A DNA stretch of 64,000 bases, taken from contig NZ_BLLG01000008.1 of the NCBI RefSeq assembly GCF_011766325.1, positions 186,001 to 250,000 of the forward strand. Reading direction: 5' to 3'. This stretch comes from Streptomyces pacificus (GTDB lineage: Bacteria; Actinomycetota; Actinomycetes; Streptomycetales; Streptomycetaceae). Under the pieces are notes generated by a model that saw nothing but the letters and a program-made list of their open reading frames with translations, was not told the origin of the DNA and ran no database searches. This document shows, piece after piece, positions 35,550 through 44,808 of this stretch; the first letter of the stretch is position 1, and every line of letters begins with the position of its first letter. The position numbers and the translations under genes are program-made.

Positions 35550-36020
35550 CTGTGTACCTCCTGCTGGGTCTCTCGCGTCGGTGGGCCCGGCCGGGGGCTT
35601 GGCCCGGCGGGCGGCCCGGCATCGACGGGCGAGTGATCAGTCAGAGTACGCGAGTACCGGGGGGCGGCGCGTGGTCCACCTCTCACCTCGGCGGGCGCAC
35701 GGGTGTGGCGTACGCCACGCCGGCGGCGCGCGGGGGAGGACCGCCGGTCCGCTGCGAACCACGGCGGACCGCCGCCGACTGCTGCCCACCGGAGCCCACC
35801 GGAGCCGACCACTGCGGAATTCGACGCGCCAATACCGAGAAGTCCCACCCGGCCGCAATCAGACTTGCGGAGATCCGGTGCCGGCAATAGGCACGGCGTC
35901 CACCGGATTTAGTCCGCGAGCCCTTTCCGGGCACCGACGGGACACACTCCACATCACATCGTCATCACGAAGAGCCTGGATCGACCTGGGCGGACGCTCA
36001 CTCGCTGTAACGTCGATTGG
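35550..36020. other. Divergent intergenic region between MFS exporter and PAP2 gene
   Basis: About 470 nt. It holds a 14-bp palindrome (listed separately) and a run of CCGCC/ACCGGAGCC repeats at 35770-35812. No gene was accepted; several overlapping short frames have no consistent codon bias. Confidence 0.4.
35705..35718. promoter_or_regulatory. 14-bp perfect palindrome, possible operator
   Basis: GTGGCGTACGCCAC lies about 155 nt upstream of the MFS start. A perfect palindrome of this size could bind a TetR- or MarR-type dimer; no cognate regulator gene is nearby. Confidence 0.3.
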
Positions 36021-37082
36021 GTGCGTACCGACATCTTTGCCCGTCTGGACCGGGAACCGGAGCCGCCGAAGATAGAGATCCCGCGGATGAGCCGCACCCG
36101 TCTCGCCCTCTTCGGCGGGACTTCGGCGTTCTATCTCGCGATCGTGGTCGCCGTGCTTGTCTCGTCCTGGCTGGTGATCGTCGACTGGAAGGTCATGCTC
36201 TTCCGGCCGTATCAGCAGTGGCCAGAACTGCACGCGTTCCTGGACTACTTCGTGGTGCTCGGCCAGCGCGGCCCGACGGCCGTGATGGTCGCCGCCTGGC
36301 TCGGCTGGCGCTCCTGGCGGCAGCACACGCTGCGTCCGCTGCTGGTGCTCGGCGCCTCGCTGCTGCTGCTGAACACGACGGTGGGCGCGGTCAAGCTGGG
36401 CCTGGGCCGGCTGGGCCCCCACTACGCGACGCAGATCGGGTCACCCGAACTCTTCGCCGGCGGCGATATATTCCCTTCAGGCCACACCGCCAATGCCGTC
36501 GTGACCTGGGGGATCCTCGCCTATCTCGCCACCACGGCACGGGCCAGGCGGTATCTGTCGGCGCTGTCCGCCGTGGTCGCCCTCGGTGTGGGGCTGACGA
36601 CCGTCTACCTCGGTACGCACTGGCTCAGCGACGTGCTGCTGGGCTGGGCCGCCGGCCTGCTGATCCTGCTCGCCCTGCCGTGGTGCGAGCCGCTCATCGG
36701 GCGGGTCGAGGACGGGATCCTCTCGCTGCGCGACCGGCTGCGCGTGCACCGTCTGCCGATGCCGTCGCTGCCCGTCGCCTCCGGCGGCCCCCGTCCGGCC
36801 ATGTACCCGCAGCGACTGCCGGCCGGCAAGGCCGAGAACCCGGTGCGCCACCCGGTGGGCGCGACGAGCGCCGCCAGGGGGGCGGCGAGGAGCACCGCCG
36901 TCAGCGCGTTGGCGCCGACCGGGCAGAAACCGGCCGGCGCGCCGGGCGCACAGGGCGTGGCCGTCCCCGCCCGGCACGGACAGCTCCGCACCTACGCGGT
37001 GGGGCGGCCGCCGCACGCGCCCTGGACCCCGGCCCCGGCCGGGAGCAGGCGCCCGACCCGGTCGCGGCCGCCGGGCGGCTGA
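36021..37082 (+). CDS. PAP2-family phosphatase (membrane)
   Basis: The product has 353 residues. About five to six membrane helices lie in residues 28-230. PAP2 motifs: KLGLGRLGP (motif 1 variant), PSGHTAN (motif 2), and VYLGTHWLSDVLLGW (motif 3, catalytic His and Asp). Such enzymes dephosphorylate lipids such as phosphatidate or undecaprenyl pyrophosphate. A Pro/Ala/Arg-rich tail of about 110 residues, likely cytoplasmic and disordered, follows the last helix. The GTG at 36021 gives MRTDIFARL just before the first helix. The stop codon is part of a large hairpin that probably ends transcription. Confidence 0.87.
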   Translation: MRTDIFARLDREPEPPKIEIPRMSRTRLALFGGTSAFYLAIVVAVLVSSWLVIVDWKVMLFRPYQQWPELHAFLDYFVVLGQRGPTAVMVAAWLGWRSWRQHTLRPLLVLGASLLLLNTTVGAVKLGLGRLGPHYATQIGSPELFAGGDIFPSGHTANAVVTWGILAYLATTARARRYLSALSAVVALGVGLTTVYLGTHWLSDVLLGWAAGLLILLALPWCEPLIGRVEDGILSLRDRLRVHRLPMPSLPVASGGPRPAMYPQRLPAGKAENPVRHPVGATSAARGAARSTAVSALAPTGQKPAGAPGAQGVAVPARHGQLRTYAVGRPPHAPWTPAPAGSRRPTRSRPPGG

Positions 37083-37207
37083 CGGCGCACCACGCCGCCG
37101 CGGGCGCGGCGGCGTGGTGACGGGCACGGCGAGGGGCCCCGGCACCGGTCGGGGCCCCTCGCCGTGTCCGGGGCGCCGCCGCCCGCGGCGGCGTGGTGCG
37201 CCGTCAG
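37081..37207. terminator. Large nested inverted-repeat terminator region
   Basis: The outer arms are perfect 27-bp inverted repeats (37081-37107 and 37181-37207). Nested inside is a 16-bp stem (37126-37141 pairing with 37152-37167) around a short loop. The left arm begins at the PAP2 stop codon and the right arm ends 13 nt short of the convergent I78 gene stop. With both stems formed it would block transcripts from either strand. Confidence 0.7.
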
Positions 37208-37219
37208 CCGCCGATGCGG

Positions 37220-37435
37220 TCAGCCCGTCCAGCAGCGGACGACGAGGCCGCCGTCGACCTCGAAGTTCATCCGGCCCTCCAGGTACTCCAGGGTGATGAC
37301 GGAGCCGGGCGGAAGCGATCTGACAGTGGTCCAGCCGCGGCTGCGGGCGCGCCGCTCGGCCTGGCCGGCGTCGAGGCCGACATAGGCCTGCGGGGCGTCG
37401 TCCGGCTGTCCTGCGGGAGTCGGTGTCGGTTCCAT
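37220..37435 (-). CDS. I78-family peptidase inhibitor-like small protein
   Basis: The product has 71 residues. YVGLDAGQAERRARSRGWT lies just before TVRSLPPGSVITLEYLEGR, and MNFEVDGGLVVRCWTG ends the protein. This resembles the I78 (potato-inhibitor-I-like) fold, in which a reactive loop is presented between the R-V-LPPG and the DYxxxRxN strands. No signal peptide is visible in this form, so targets may be cytoplasmic, or export is non-classical. Longer frames upstream lack family features; ATG 37435 gives a compact normal length. A secreted streptogrisin-like protease lies about 9 kb away; a link is unproven. Confidence 0.72.
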   Translation of the reverse strand: MEPTPTPAGQPDDAPQAYVGLDAGQAERRARSRGWTTVRSLPPGSVITLEYLEGRMNFEVDGGLVVRCWTG

Positions 37436-38361
37436 GGGAATCACCGTAGGCGGCGGCGGACGGTGACGGAAGGCACGCCCGGCGCCGGCGGAATACCGTC
37501 CCGGCGAGGGGGATCGGGGGGCCTCCTGGGTCCCGCATACCCCACCGGTCACGCTTCTGTCACAGGTTCTCGACAAGCGTTTGGCGGACCGCCGGGCAGC
37601 GGCGCAGTCAATGCGGGTTTCTCGCACAGAAATTCACCCTGGAATTCGGCACCGCCCGCGCGCCTCGCTCCCCGGGGACGCGCACGGCCTCCGCCAACCG
37701 TTTTCCCCGGATATCCGCGGCGATACAATTCATCACGCCTTACGGACGTCCTACTTCTGGACGAACCGGAAATACTCCCGGATGTCTCGGGATGGCTTCC
37801 GGACCGCATCAAGGCGACTTCCGGGACACCTCCGCACCGCTTCCGGACACAGCGGCGAAAGCCCCCAGCGAACCGGATGGCTCATCCCTGCGCGTATCGC
37901 GCCTGCCCCGTTCCCCTGCCCGGCCGGCCTCCACGACCCCGGCGGCCGAGGCCCGTCCCGCAGTCCCCCGCAGTCCCCCGCGGGTGCACGGGGACTGCCG
38001 CGGAGAACCGCCGCACCGCCGCACCGCCGCACCGCCGCGCCACCGCGCCACCGCACCGCCGCACCGCCGCATCACTCGCGTACACCAGGTAAGACGTCCT
38101 GCCCCCGCCGCGGCACGACTTCACCGCCATCCCCCGGGTGCGCTCCGAGTCGCCCGCCTTCGATGAGGCGGGGCGGCCCGGCGAGGAGCGGCGTGCACCC
38201 CGCGGCCCTGGTTTCGTCCTCGATTTGTCGATGTGTCTCCGTGGCGATCTGTCGGCCCGGTATCGACCCGGCGTGACTCTTGGCCCGCGTCTCCCGTTGT
38301 GCTTTTCACAAGCCGGGAACCGCCCGGCGCACCATCACGCACCGAGTCCGAGGAGCACCCC
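37436..38361. other. Long intergenic region with low-complexity repeats
   Basis: About 925 nt. Bases 37560-37800 are less GC-rich and contain repeats of TTCCGGA; bases 38008-38075 are a CCGCACCGC array. Frames here are repetitive, so I call no gene. It carries the promoters for the I78 gene (left) and the CxxC protein (right). Confidence 0.4.
38008..38075. repeat. CCGCACCGC low-complexity array
   Basis: About seven imperfect copies of a 9-nt CCGCCGCAC unit with two CCGCGCCAC variants. Read directly; non-coding. Confidence 0.75.
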
Positions 38362-39183
38362 GTGCCGCGCATGCTCGACGTCAGCGAGGACGTACGCGCC
38401 GAGATCGGCGACGAAGAAGCCGACCGGCTGCTCGCCGGCGAGAACGCCCCGGGCAACTACGACTGCACCTCCTGCCGCACCCCGGGCGACTCCGACCAGG
38501 AGCGGACCAGCACCGTGCTGTTCGTCGGCGAGGAGACCGCCGTCCTCGCCTTCGCCCATGCCAGCTGCATCCCCTCCCAGGTCGTCCAGGTCGCCGAGGA
38601 GCAGCTCAAGGGCGCCGTCCGCTCCATCACCGGCGAGGCCGCCGCCCCCGTGGCCCACCAGCAGCAGGCCGTCCACCCGGGGCACGGCGGGCCGGCCGCA
38701 CCGCAGGAGCAGGCGGTACTCGGGGTGACCAGCGGCCTGGTCCTGATCGGCGAGGAGCTGCACCCCGCGCTGGTCGTGGAACCGACCGCGCCCATCGCCC
38801 GCCCCGGCAGCCTCGGGGAGGGCGGAGACGACTTCCTGCCACTGCTGATCGAGCAGGGCTTCCTCCCGGTCTCCACGGTCGACCAGCTCCCCCCCGCGCT
38901 GCACGGCTGGTCCGTGCTGCTCGCCATGGGACAGCTGCACGCCGTGCTCCAGCCGGGCACGGGCGGCAGCGGACAGGTCGCGTGGTGGCAGGCCCACCAG
39001 CCGCTGCAGGTGACCGACGGCTGGCGCACCGCGGCCAACAGGTCGCACAAGGTACTCGTCTTCGCCGCCCCGGTCGGCTCCATCGGCCAGCAGCCACGCG
39101 AGGACCTGCTCCGTGACGCACTCGACAAGGCCGCAGCCAACGGCAGGCTGGTCGCGGCGGCGATGCCGCTCGCGGGCACCTGA
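38362..39183 (+). CDS. Uncharacterised actinobacterial protein with N-terminal CxxC
   Basis: The product has 273 residues. It starts MPRMLDVSEDVRAEIGDEEADRLLAGENAPGN, then YDCTSCRTPGDSD. This CxxC is the only obvious motif and may bind metal. The remainder is alternating strand/helix with AVLAFAHASC and LLVF-like strands; no known fold is recognised. GTG 38362 is chosen because AGGAGC lies 5 nt upstream; an ATG at 38371 (MLDVSED) is possible. A strong hairpin starts at its stop codon. In S. coelicolor I expect a conserved hypothetical here between the PAP2 and der loci. Confidence 0.65.
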   Translation: MPRMLDVSEDVRAEIGDEEADRLLAGENAPGNYDCTSCRTPGDSDQERTSTVLFVGEETAVLAFAHASCIPSQVVQVAEEQLKGAVRSITGEAAAPVAHQQQAVHPGHGGPAAPQEQAVLGVTSGLVLIGEELHPALVVEPTAPIARPGSLGEGGDDFLPLLIEQGFLPVSTVDQLPPALHGWSVLLAMGQLHAVLQPGTGGSGQVAWWQAHQPLQVTDGWRTAANRSHKVLVFAAPVGSIGQQPREDLLRDALDKAAANGRLVAAAMPLAGT

Positions 39184-39206
39184 CGGCCGCGCGCCCGCGG
39201 CCGTCA
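39181..39206 (+). terminator. Intrinsic-type hairpin at stop codon
   Basis: Perfect 11-bp stem: TGACGGCCGCG (39181-39191) pairs with CGCGGCCGTCA (39196-39206) around a CGCC loop. The stem contains the stop codon of the preceding gene; no T-tract. Confidence 0.7.
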
Positions 39207-39310
39207 GGCACCGGCGGCGCTCCCCGGGTGTGCGCCCCCCGTACCCCCGCCGAACTGCGAATTCCCGGACGGGCCCGCATCCGACGCACATCGGGGTCGT
39301 TGGCCCCTAT

Positions 39311-39601
39311 GTGCACACAGACGACCCCGCCCGCCGCCCGTACCCAGGCCGGAACGCCTCGGCCACCCCGATCTACGACACGCTGTACTCCGAGTACCGG
39401 AGAGCCTTCCGGACCCTGCCCGGTGACCGGACGGGCGAGGAGGACCTCGCCTTCAAGGGGTTCGGAACCGGGCTGAACGGCGGTGGCGATCCGGGCGCCG
39501 TGGCCGCCGGCCGGTTCGGCCCCTGGCCGACCGCCATCGGGCAGCACTCCGGGGGGCTCTACGCCCGCGCGCTGCCGCCCGCACCCCGCAGAGGGCTGTG
39601 A
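39311..39601 (+). CDS. Small uncharacterised protein
   Basis: The product has 96 residues from GTG 39311. The central segment YDTLYSEYRRAFRTLPGDRT, then GEEDLAFKGFGTGL, has a composition and periodicity that look genuinely coding (Tyr, Phe and Glu rather than Arg/Pro noise), and the frame keeps third-position GC. It ends ALPPAPRRGL at a TGA. I do not recognise a family. The ribosome-binding site is weak, so the exact start is uncertain. Confidence 0.55.
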   Translation: MHTDDPARRPYPGRNASATPIYDTLYSEYRRAFRTLPGDRTGEEDLAFKGFGTGLNGGGDPGAVAAGRFGPWPTAIGQHSGGLYARALPPAPRRGL

Positions 39602-40040
39602 GGGCGGCACCCGGACCGGCCGGGAGGTACCGCGTCCCGGCCGGTCCTGTGGCGCCCGGTGCCGGCCGCCCCTCCGATGCCGCATCGGTCGACGTTCGCC
39701 CCGTCGCAACACCCGGCACGGCCGGCCCGGCACATCGCCGCGCTGCCGCATCGGCCGGGTACGCCCACGGCGAGGCCCGTCCGGGGCCTTGCGATGCACC
39801 GCGCGGTCCGCCGCGCAGCGGCACTCCTCGACGGACGAGGCCTCCCCGACGCACACCGGGGCCGGATCGGGGCCCCGGAGGGGAGGGCCGGCCGCGCTCC
39901 GGGCACCTCCGGGGGCTTCCGGGGGCGCAGCCATCCGGTACAGCGGTCCGGTGCGGTACAGCGGTCCGGCCCGGCCCGGTACGGTACGGTCCGGTGCCGT
40001 CCCCCGGAGGCCGGCCGGGTGCGAAGCGCGCCCCTCGCGG
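39602..40040. other. Intergenic region downstream of der
   Basis: About 440 nt between the small plus-strand gene and the 3' end of der. Bases 39950-40002 are repeats of GGTACAGCGGTCCG and CGGTACGGT. No gene seen. No clear terminator hairpin. Confidence 0.4.
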
Positions 40041-41489
40041 CTACTTCTTCCTGGAGCGCTTCTCCCGCACCCGCACGGAGATGTGGATCGGCGTGCCCTC
40101 GAAGCCGAACTCCTCGCGCAGCCTGCGTTCCACGAAGCGGCGGTAGCCGTGCTCCAGGAAGCCGGAGGCGAAGAGCACGAACCGCGGCGGCTTCGTGCCG
40201 GCCTGGGTACCGAACAGGATCCGGGGTTGCTTGCCGCCCCGGATCGGGTGGGGGTGGGCGGAGACCAGCTCGCCGAGGAACGCGTTGAGCCGACCGGTCG
40301 GCACCCGGGTCTCCCAGCCCGCCAGCGCCGTCTCGATCGCCGGAACCAGCTTCTCCATATGACGGCCGGTGCGGGCGGAGACGTTCACCCGGGGCGCCCA
40401 GGAGACCTGCTGCATCTCGGTCTCGATCTCGCGCTCCAGGTAGTAGCGGCGCTCCTCGTCGAGGGTGTCCCACTTGTTGTACGCGATGACGAGCGCCCGG
40501 CCCGCCTCGACGGCCATCGTGATGATCCGCTGGTCCTGGACCGAGATGGACTCGCTGGTGTCGATCAGTACGACGGCGACCTCGGCCTTCTCCACGGCGG
40601 CCGCGGTGCGCAGCGAGGCGTAGTAGTCCGCGCCCTCCTGGAGGTGGACGCGCTTGCGGATACCGGCGGTGTCGACGAACTTCCACGTGGTGCCGCCGAG
40701 TTCGATGAGCTCGTCGACCGGGTCGCGGGTGGTTCCGGCCATCTCGTCGACGACGACCCGCTCCTCGCCTGCGACCTTGTTCAGCAGGGAGGACTTGCCG
40801 ACGTTCGGGCGGCCGATGAGGGCGATGCGGCGCGGTCCGCCGACCGCGCCTGCGAAGGTCCCCGCCGGGGCCTCGGGAAGGGCCCCCAGGACCTCGTCGA
40901 GCAGGTCGCCGGTGCCCCGGCCGTGCAGGGCGGACACCGGGAACGGCTCGCCGAGACCGAGCGACCAGAGCATGGCGGCGTCCGCCTCGCCCGAGGGGCC
41001 GTCGACCTTGTTGGCCGCGAGGACGACCGGCTTCCCCGCGCGGCGCAGCAGCTTCACGACGGCCTCGTCCGTGTCGGTGGCTCCGACGGTGGCGTCCACC
41101 ACGAAGACGACGGCGTCGGCGGCGTCGATGGCGAACTCGGCCTGGGCCGCCACGGAGGCGTCGATACCGAGGACGTCCTGCTCCCAGCCCCCGGTGTCGA
41201 CGAGCTTGAAGCGGCGGCCCGCCCACTCGGCCTCGTAGGTGACGCGGTCGCGGGTGACGCCGGGCCTGTCCTCGACGACGGCCTCACGGCGGCCGATCAT
41301 CCGGTTCACCAGGGTCGACTTGCCGACGTTCGGCCGGCCGACGACGGCCAGGACGGGCAGCGGGCCGTGGCCGGCCTCCCCGATGGCGCCTTCGACGTCC
41401 TCGAGGTCGAAACCCTCCTCCGCGGCGAGCTCCATGAACTCCGTGTACTCGGTGTCGCCGAGTTCCCCGTGGTCGTGCTGGTCGTTCAT
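40041..41489 (-). CDS. der: Ribosome-associated GTPase Der (EngA)
   Basis: The product has 482 residues. Two GTPase domains in tandem: GRPNVGKST with DTGG and NKVDG, then GRPNVGKSS with DTAG and NKWD. The C-terminal KH-like domain ends with basic [10 protein letters not shown]. Der is essential for 50S ribosomal subunit assembly. The extra acidic N-terminal ~45 residues ([17 protein letters not shown]) are typical of actinobacterial Der. The ATG at 41489 gives this lead-in. It is the last gene of the plsC-cmk side but separated by 73 nt from plsC. Confidence 0.95.
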   Translation of the reverse strand: MNDQHDHGELGDTEYTEFMELAAEEGFDLEDVEGAIGEAGHGPLPVLAVVGRPNVGKSTLVNRMIGRREAVVEDRPGVTRDRVTYEAEWAGRRFKLVDTGGWEQDVLGIDASVAAQAEFAIDAADAVVFVVDATVGATDTDEAVVKLLRRAGKPVVLAANKVDGPSGEADAAMLWSLGLGEPFPVSALHGRGTGDLLDEVLGALPEAPAGTFAGAVGGPRRIALIGRPNVGKSSLLNKVAGEERVVVDEMAGTTRDPVDELIELGGTTWKFVDTAGIRKRVHLQEGADYYASLRTAAAVEKAEVAVVLIDTSESISVQDQRIITMAVEAGRALVIAYNKWDTLDEERRYYLEREIETEMQQVSWAPRVNVSARTGRHMEKLVPAIETALAGWETRVPTGRLNAFLGELVSAHPHPIRGGKQPRILFGTQAGTKPPRFVLFASGFLEHGYRRFVERRLREEFGFEGTPIHISVRVREKRSRKK

Positions 41490-41562
41490 GAAGTCCGTTC
41501 CTCGTTCATTCGTGGTCGGTGGGCCGGGGCCGTGCGGCCGGAGCCCACTACTGGAGTCTCGC

Positions 41563-42207
41563 TCAGCGCCCGCTGAGGCGCCTGGCGTTTTCCAGGTGCG
41601 CGGTGAGCCGCTCCTGGATGCGTACGGTCGCCTCGTCGAGGGCCTTGCGGGTGCGCCGCCCGCTGCCGTCGCCGGGCGCGAAGGGCTCGCCGAAGACGAT
41701 GTCGAAGCGGCTGCGCAGCGGTGGCAGCGCGGATATCAGCCGCCCGCCGCGTCCGCTGCTTCCCAGCACGGCGACCGGGACGATCGGGGCCCCGGAGCGC
41801 AGGGCGAAGTACGCGAGCCCGGCGCGCAGGGAGCCGAAGTCGCCGCCGCCCCGCGTGCCCTCGGGGAAGATCCCGAGGACCCCGCCGTTCTCCAGGACGC
41901 CGAGGGCGCCGGTCACCGCGGTGCGGTCCGGGCTGGAGCGGTCCACCTTCAACTGCCCGATCCCGGTGAGGAACGGGTCGAGGGGGCCGGTGAAGGCCTC
42001 CTTCTTGATGAGGAAGTGCACCGGCCTGGGCGCCGTGCCCATCAGCATGGGGCCGTCGATGTTGTGGGCGTGGTTGACGGCGAGGATCACCGGTCCGGTG
42101 GCCGGCACCTGCCAGGCTCCGAGCACCCGCGGACGCCACAGCGTGTGCATCAGGCCGATGCCGATGCCCCGGCCGACGGCGGCGCCCCGCGCGGACGGTA
42201 CGGTCAC
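41563..42207 (-). CDS. 1-acyl-sn-glycerol-3-phosphate acyltransferase (PlsC family)
   Basis: The product has 214 residues. It has the HX4D active-site motif ([10 protein letters not shown], about residue 47-56), the glycerol-3-phosphate-binding FPEGTRG and [12 protein letters not shown]. It acylates lysophosphatidic acid at the membrane in phospholipid synthesis; the hydrophobic residues near the N-terminus suggest peripheral membrane attachment. GTG 42207 overlaps the cmk stop by 4 nt (GTGA), fixing the start. cmk, plsC and der in this order are conserved in actinobacteria. Confidence 0.85.
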   Translation of the reverse strand: MTVPSARGAAVGRGIGIGLMHTLWRPRVLGAWQVPATGPVILAVNHAHNIDGPMLMGTAPRPVHFLIKKEAFTGPLDPFLTGIGQLKVDRSSPDRTAVTGALGVLENGGVLGIFPEGTRGGGDFGSLRAGLAYFALRSGAPIVPVAVLGSSGRGGRLISALPPLRSRFDIVFGEPFAPGDGSGRRTRKALDEATVRIQERLTAHLENARRLSGR

Positions 42208-42884
42208 CGCCCGGCCCGCTTCTCCTCGACGAGAGCGACGACACACTCGATGACCTGCTGGAGCGTGAGTTCGGTGGTGTCGACCTCGACGGCGTCGTCC
42301 GCCTTGGCCAGCGGGGAGGTCTTGCGGCCGGAGTCGGCGGCGTCCCGCCTGATCAGCGCCTCGCGGGTGGACGCGAGATCGGCCGCCTCCCGGCCCTTCA
42401 GCTCGCCGCTGCGACGGGCCGCACGGGCCTCGGGGGAGGCGGTGAGGAAGATCTTGACATCGGCCGCGGGGAGGACGGTGGTGCCGATGTCCCGGCCCTC
42501 GACGACGATGCCCTTCTCGGCGGCCGCGGCGATGGCCCGCTGCAGCCCGGTGATCCGGGCCCGTACCTCCGGGACCGCGCTGACGGCGCTCACCTTGGAG
42601 GTCACCTCCCGGGTGCGGATCGGGCCGGCGGCGTCGGCGCCGTCCACGCTGATCGCCGGGGCGAGCGGATCCGTACCGGACTCGATCGCCGGCTTGCCGC
42701 AGACGGCGGCGACGGCCCCCGGGTCGTCCACGTCGATGCCGTTGGTCAGCATCCACCAGGTGATCGCCCGGTACTGCGCGCCGGTGTCCAGATAGCTGAG
42801 CCCCAGCTCTGCGGCGACCGCCCTGGAGGTGCTCGACTTGCCCGTGCCGGAGGGCCCGTCGATGGCGACGATCACGGATTCCAC
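42204..42884 (-). CDS. cmk: Cytidylate kinase
   Basis: The product has 226 residues. The P-loop GPSGTGKSS lies near the start (about 10-18), followed by SYLDTGAQYRAITW (NMP-binding) and the VVEGRDIGTTVLPAADVKIFLTASPEARAARR lid region. It phosphorylates CMP and dCMP to the diphosphates. The start is GTG 42884 (VESVIVAID); the preceding 188 nt to tyrA are non-coding. Translationally coupled to the downstream acyltransferase through a 4-nt overlap. Confidence 0.93.
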   Translation of the reverse strand: MESVIVAIDGPSGTGKSSTSRAVAAELGLSYLDTGAQYRAITWWMLTNGIDVDDPGAVAAVCGKPAIESGTDPLAPAISVDGADAAGPIRTREVTSKVSAVSAVPEVRARITGLQRAIAAAAEKGIVVEGRDIGTTVLPAADVKIFLTASPEARAARRSGELKGREAADLASTREALIRRDAADSGRKTSPLAKADDAVEVDTTELTLQQVIECVVALVEEKRAGR

Positions 42885-43073
42885 GGTGTCGGAGACCTTC
42901 CTGAAGCTGGTGTGCGGGCAGGGCGGAGTGCCGAGGTGCCCTGCACAAGGTTACCGAGTGCGGGCCGGGCCCCGTGCACCGCTTCCCGGACCGGGCGGCC
43001 GGGCCCGGGAGGCGGGCGCGGCCGGGCCCGGGGAGCAGCCGTGGCGGGCCGGGCAAGCGGCCCGCCCCGCGGG

Positions 43074-44159
43074 TCACTGGCGCAGCGCCCAGCCCCGCTC
43101 CCGGAGGGCCGCCGACAGCACGGGGGCGGCCGCGGGCTCCACCATGAGCTGGACCAGACCCGCCTGCTGCCCGGTCGCGTGCTCGATGCGGACGTCCTCG
43201 ATGTTGACGCCCGCGCTGCCCGCGTCGGCGAAGATCCGGGCGAGCTCGCCCGGCCGGTCGCTGATGAGGACGGCGACCGTCTCGTACACCGCGGGCGCGG
43301 CACCGTGCTTGCCGGGCACCCGCCCGCGGCCCGTGTTGCCGCGGCGCAGCACGTCCTCGACCCCGCTCGCGCCGTCGCGGCGCCTGTCCTCGTCGGAGGA
43401 CTGCAGCGCGCGCAGGGCGCCGACCGTCTCCTCCAGGTCCACGGCGACTCCCGCGAGGACGTCGGCGACGGGGCCCGGGTTCGCCGTCAGGATGTCGATC
43501 CACATCCGGGGGTCGGAGGCGGCGATCCGGGTCACGTCGCGGATGCCCTGCCCGCACAGGCGCACGGCCGTCTCGTCCGCGTCCGCCAGGCGTGCGGCGA
43601 CCATCGACGAGATCAGCTGGGGCGTGTGCGAGACCAGTGCGACCGCGCGGTCGTGGGCGTCGGCGTCCATCACGACGGGGACCGCGCGGCAGAGCGCGAC
43701 CAGTTCCAGCGCCAGGTTGAGCACCTCGGTGTCGGTCTCCCGGGTCGGTGTGAGCACCCAGGGCCGCCCCTCGAAGAGATCGGCGGTGGCCGCCAGCGGA
43801 CCGGACCGCTCCTTGCCGGACATGGGGTGCGTACCGATGTACGCCGACAGGTCGACTCCCAGCGCCTCCAGCTCGCGCCGCGGACCGCCCTTGACGCTGG
43901 CCACGTCGAGGTAGCCGCGGGCGGTCCCGGCGCGCATCGCCTCGGCGAGCGCCGCGGCGACATGGGCCGGCGGCACGGCGACGACCGCGAGGTCGACGGG
44001 CCCCTCGGGGGCGTCCTCGGTGCCCGCGCCGAGCGCGGCCGCGGTCCTGGCCCGGGTGGGGTCGTGGTCCCTGAGGTGGACGGTCACGCCGCGCCCGGCG
44101 AGCGCCAGGGCCGCCGAGGTGCCGATCAGGCCGGTTCCGATGACGAGGGCGGTCCTCAC
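43074..44159 (-). CDS. tyrA: Prephenate dehydrogenase with C-terminal ACT domain
   Basis: The product has 361 residues. NAD(P)-binding GTGLIGTSAALAL near the N-terminus, GTHPMSGKERSG (substrate His region), and a C-terminal ACT domain (VAVLISDRPGELARIFADAG, about residue 290 onward), the usual allosteric site for tyrosine. It oxidatively decarboxylates prephenate to 4-hydroxyphenylpyruvate. GTG 44159 overlaps the aroH stop by 4 nt (GTGA), so the two shikimate-branch enzymes are coupled: aroH makes prephenate, tyrA uses it. Confidence 0.93.
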   Translation of the reverse strand: MRTALVIGTGLIGTSAALALAGRGVTVHLRDHDPTRARTAAALGAGTEDAPEGPVDLAVVAVPPAHVAAALAEAMRAGTARGYLDVASVKGGPRRELEALGVDLSAYIGTHPMSGKERSGPLAATADLFEGRPWVLTPTRETDTEVLNLALELVALCRAVPVVMDADAHDRAVALVSHTPQLISSMVAARLADADETAVRLCGQGIRDVTRIAASDPRMWIDILTANPGPVADVLAGVAVDLEETVGALRALQSSDEDRRRDGASGVEDVLRRGNTGRGRVPGKHGAAPAVYETVAVLISDRPGELARIFADAGSAGVNIEDVRIEHATGQQAGLVQLMVEPAAAPVLSAALRERGWALRQ

Positions 44160-44518
44160 TGGGCGATGTCCTTGCGGAGGGCGGTGGCCGCGCCGAGGTA
44201 GACGTGCGCGATGTCGTTCCTGGGCAGGTCGGACTCGATGTGGGCGAGCACCCGCACCACGCGGGGCATCGCTCCGGCGATGTCGAGTTCCTGGGCGCAG
44301 ATGAGCGGCACGTCGACGATGCCGAGCCCCCGTGCCGCGGCCGCCGGGAAGTCGCTGTGCAGATCCGGTGTGGCGGTGAACCAGATGCTGATGAGGTCGT
44401 CCGCCGTGAGCCCGTTGCGCTCCAGGATGGCGGTGAGCAGCTCACCGACCTGCTCGTCCATGTGCCCGGCCTCGTCCCGTTCCAGCTGGACGGCTCCCCG
44501 GACGGCTCGTACCGCCAC
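44156..44518 (-). CDS. aroH: Chorismate mutase, AroH class
   Basis: The product has 120 residues, the usual length. The N-terminus AVRAVRGAVQLERDEAGHM carries the substrate-binding Arg residues. TPDLHSDFPAAAAR and PLICAQELDIAGAMPRVVR match B. subtilis AroH through its active-site loop, and AHVYLGAATALR closes the barrel with another conserved Arg. It converts chorismate to prephenate. The start is GTG 44518, and it leads the operon with tyrA. Confidence 0.92.
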   Translation of the reverse strand: MAVRAVRGAVQLERDEAGHMDEQVGELLTAILERNGLTADDLISIWFTATPDLHSDFPAAAARGLGIVDVPLICAQELDIAGAMPRVVRVLAHIESDLPRNDIAHVYLGAATALRKDIAQ

Positions 44519-44808
44519 CTTGCACTCCTCCTCGGCGTCGACTCCGCGGCTGCGGTCCCGCGGCTGCTCCGCTCAGCCTAGTGCCGCGTCGGGCAGGGCC
44601 GGCCCCGCAGCGGCCGACCGCCTGGACGCGCAATCGCCGCGACGCCCGGAGGGGCGCGCCGGCACGGCCCGGCCGCGGGGCGCCGCGGACCGGAGGCGCC
44701 GCCGCCCGGTGGTCGGAGATCGCCCACTGCGGCAGCTGCCGCCGGCAGGGCGGCCACCGGGCGCCGCCCGACTCGACAGGCAAGTGAATACTTGCCTATT
44801 GTGGCGTC
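44519..44808. other. Divergent control region of aroH-tyrA and arsR-VOC
   Basis: 290 nt. Mostly high-GC DNA until about 44770, where an AT-richer segment with the ArsR operator begins. No gene seen. Confidence 0.45.
44778..44797. promoter_or_regulatory. ArsR-type palindromic operator
   Basis: AGGCAAGT (44778-44785) and ACTTGCCT (44790-44797) are perfect 8-bp arms around GAAT, an imperfect-free inverted repeat whose right arm ends 11 nt before the GTG of the regulator. This position implies repression by blocking the promoter, as expected for self-regulation. Confidence 0.7.

Noticed and set aside
37126..37167. 16-bp hairpin considered as a transposon end
   Set aside because: Single copy, flanked by two ordinary convergent genes, no transposase; a terminator explains it.
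38008..38075. CCGCACCGC array considered as a CRISPR or regulatory repeat
   Set aside because: Units are contiguous without spacers and vary by single bases; simple low-complexity DNA.
42885..43073. GC-rich gap between cmk and tyrA inspected for a tRNA
   Set aside because: No cloverleaf pattern or T-loop GGTTCRA sequence could be fitted.
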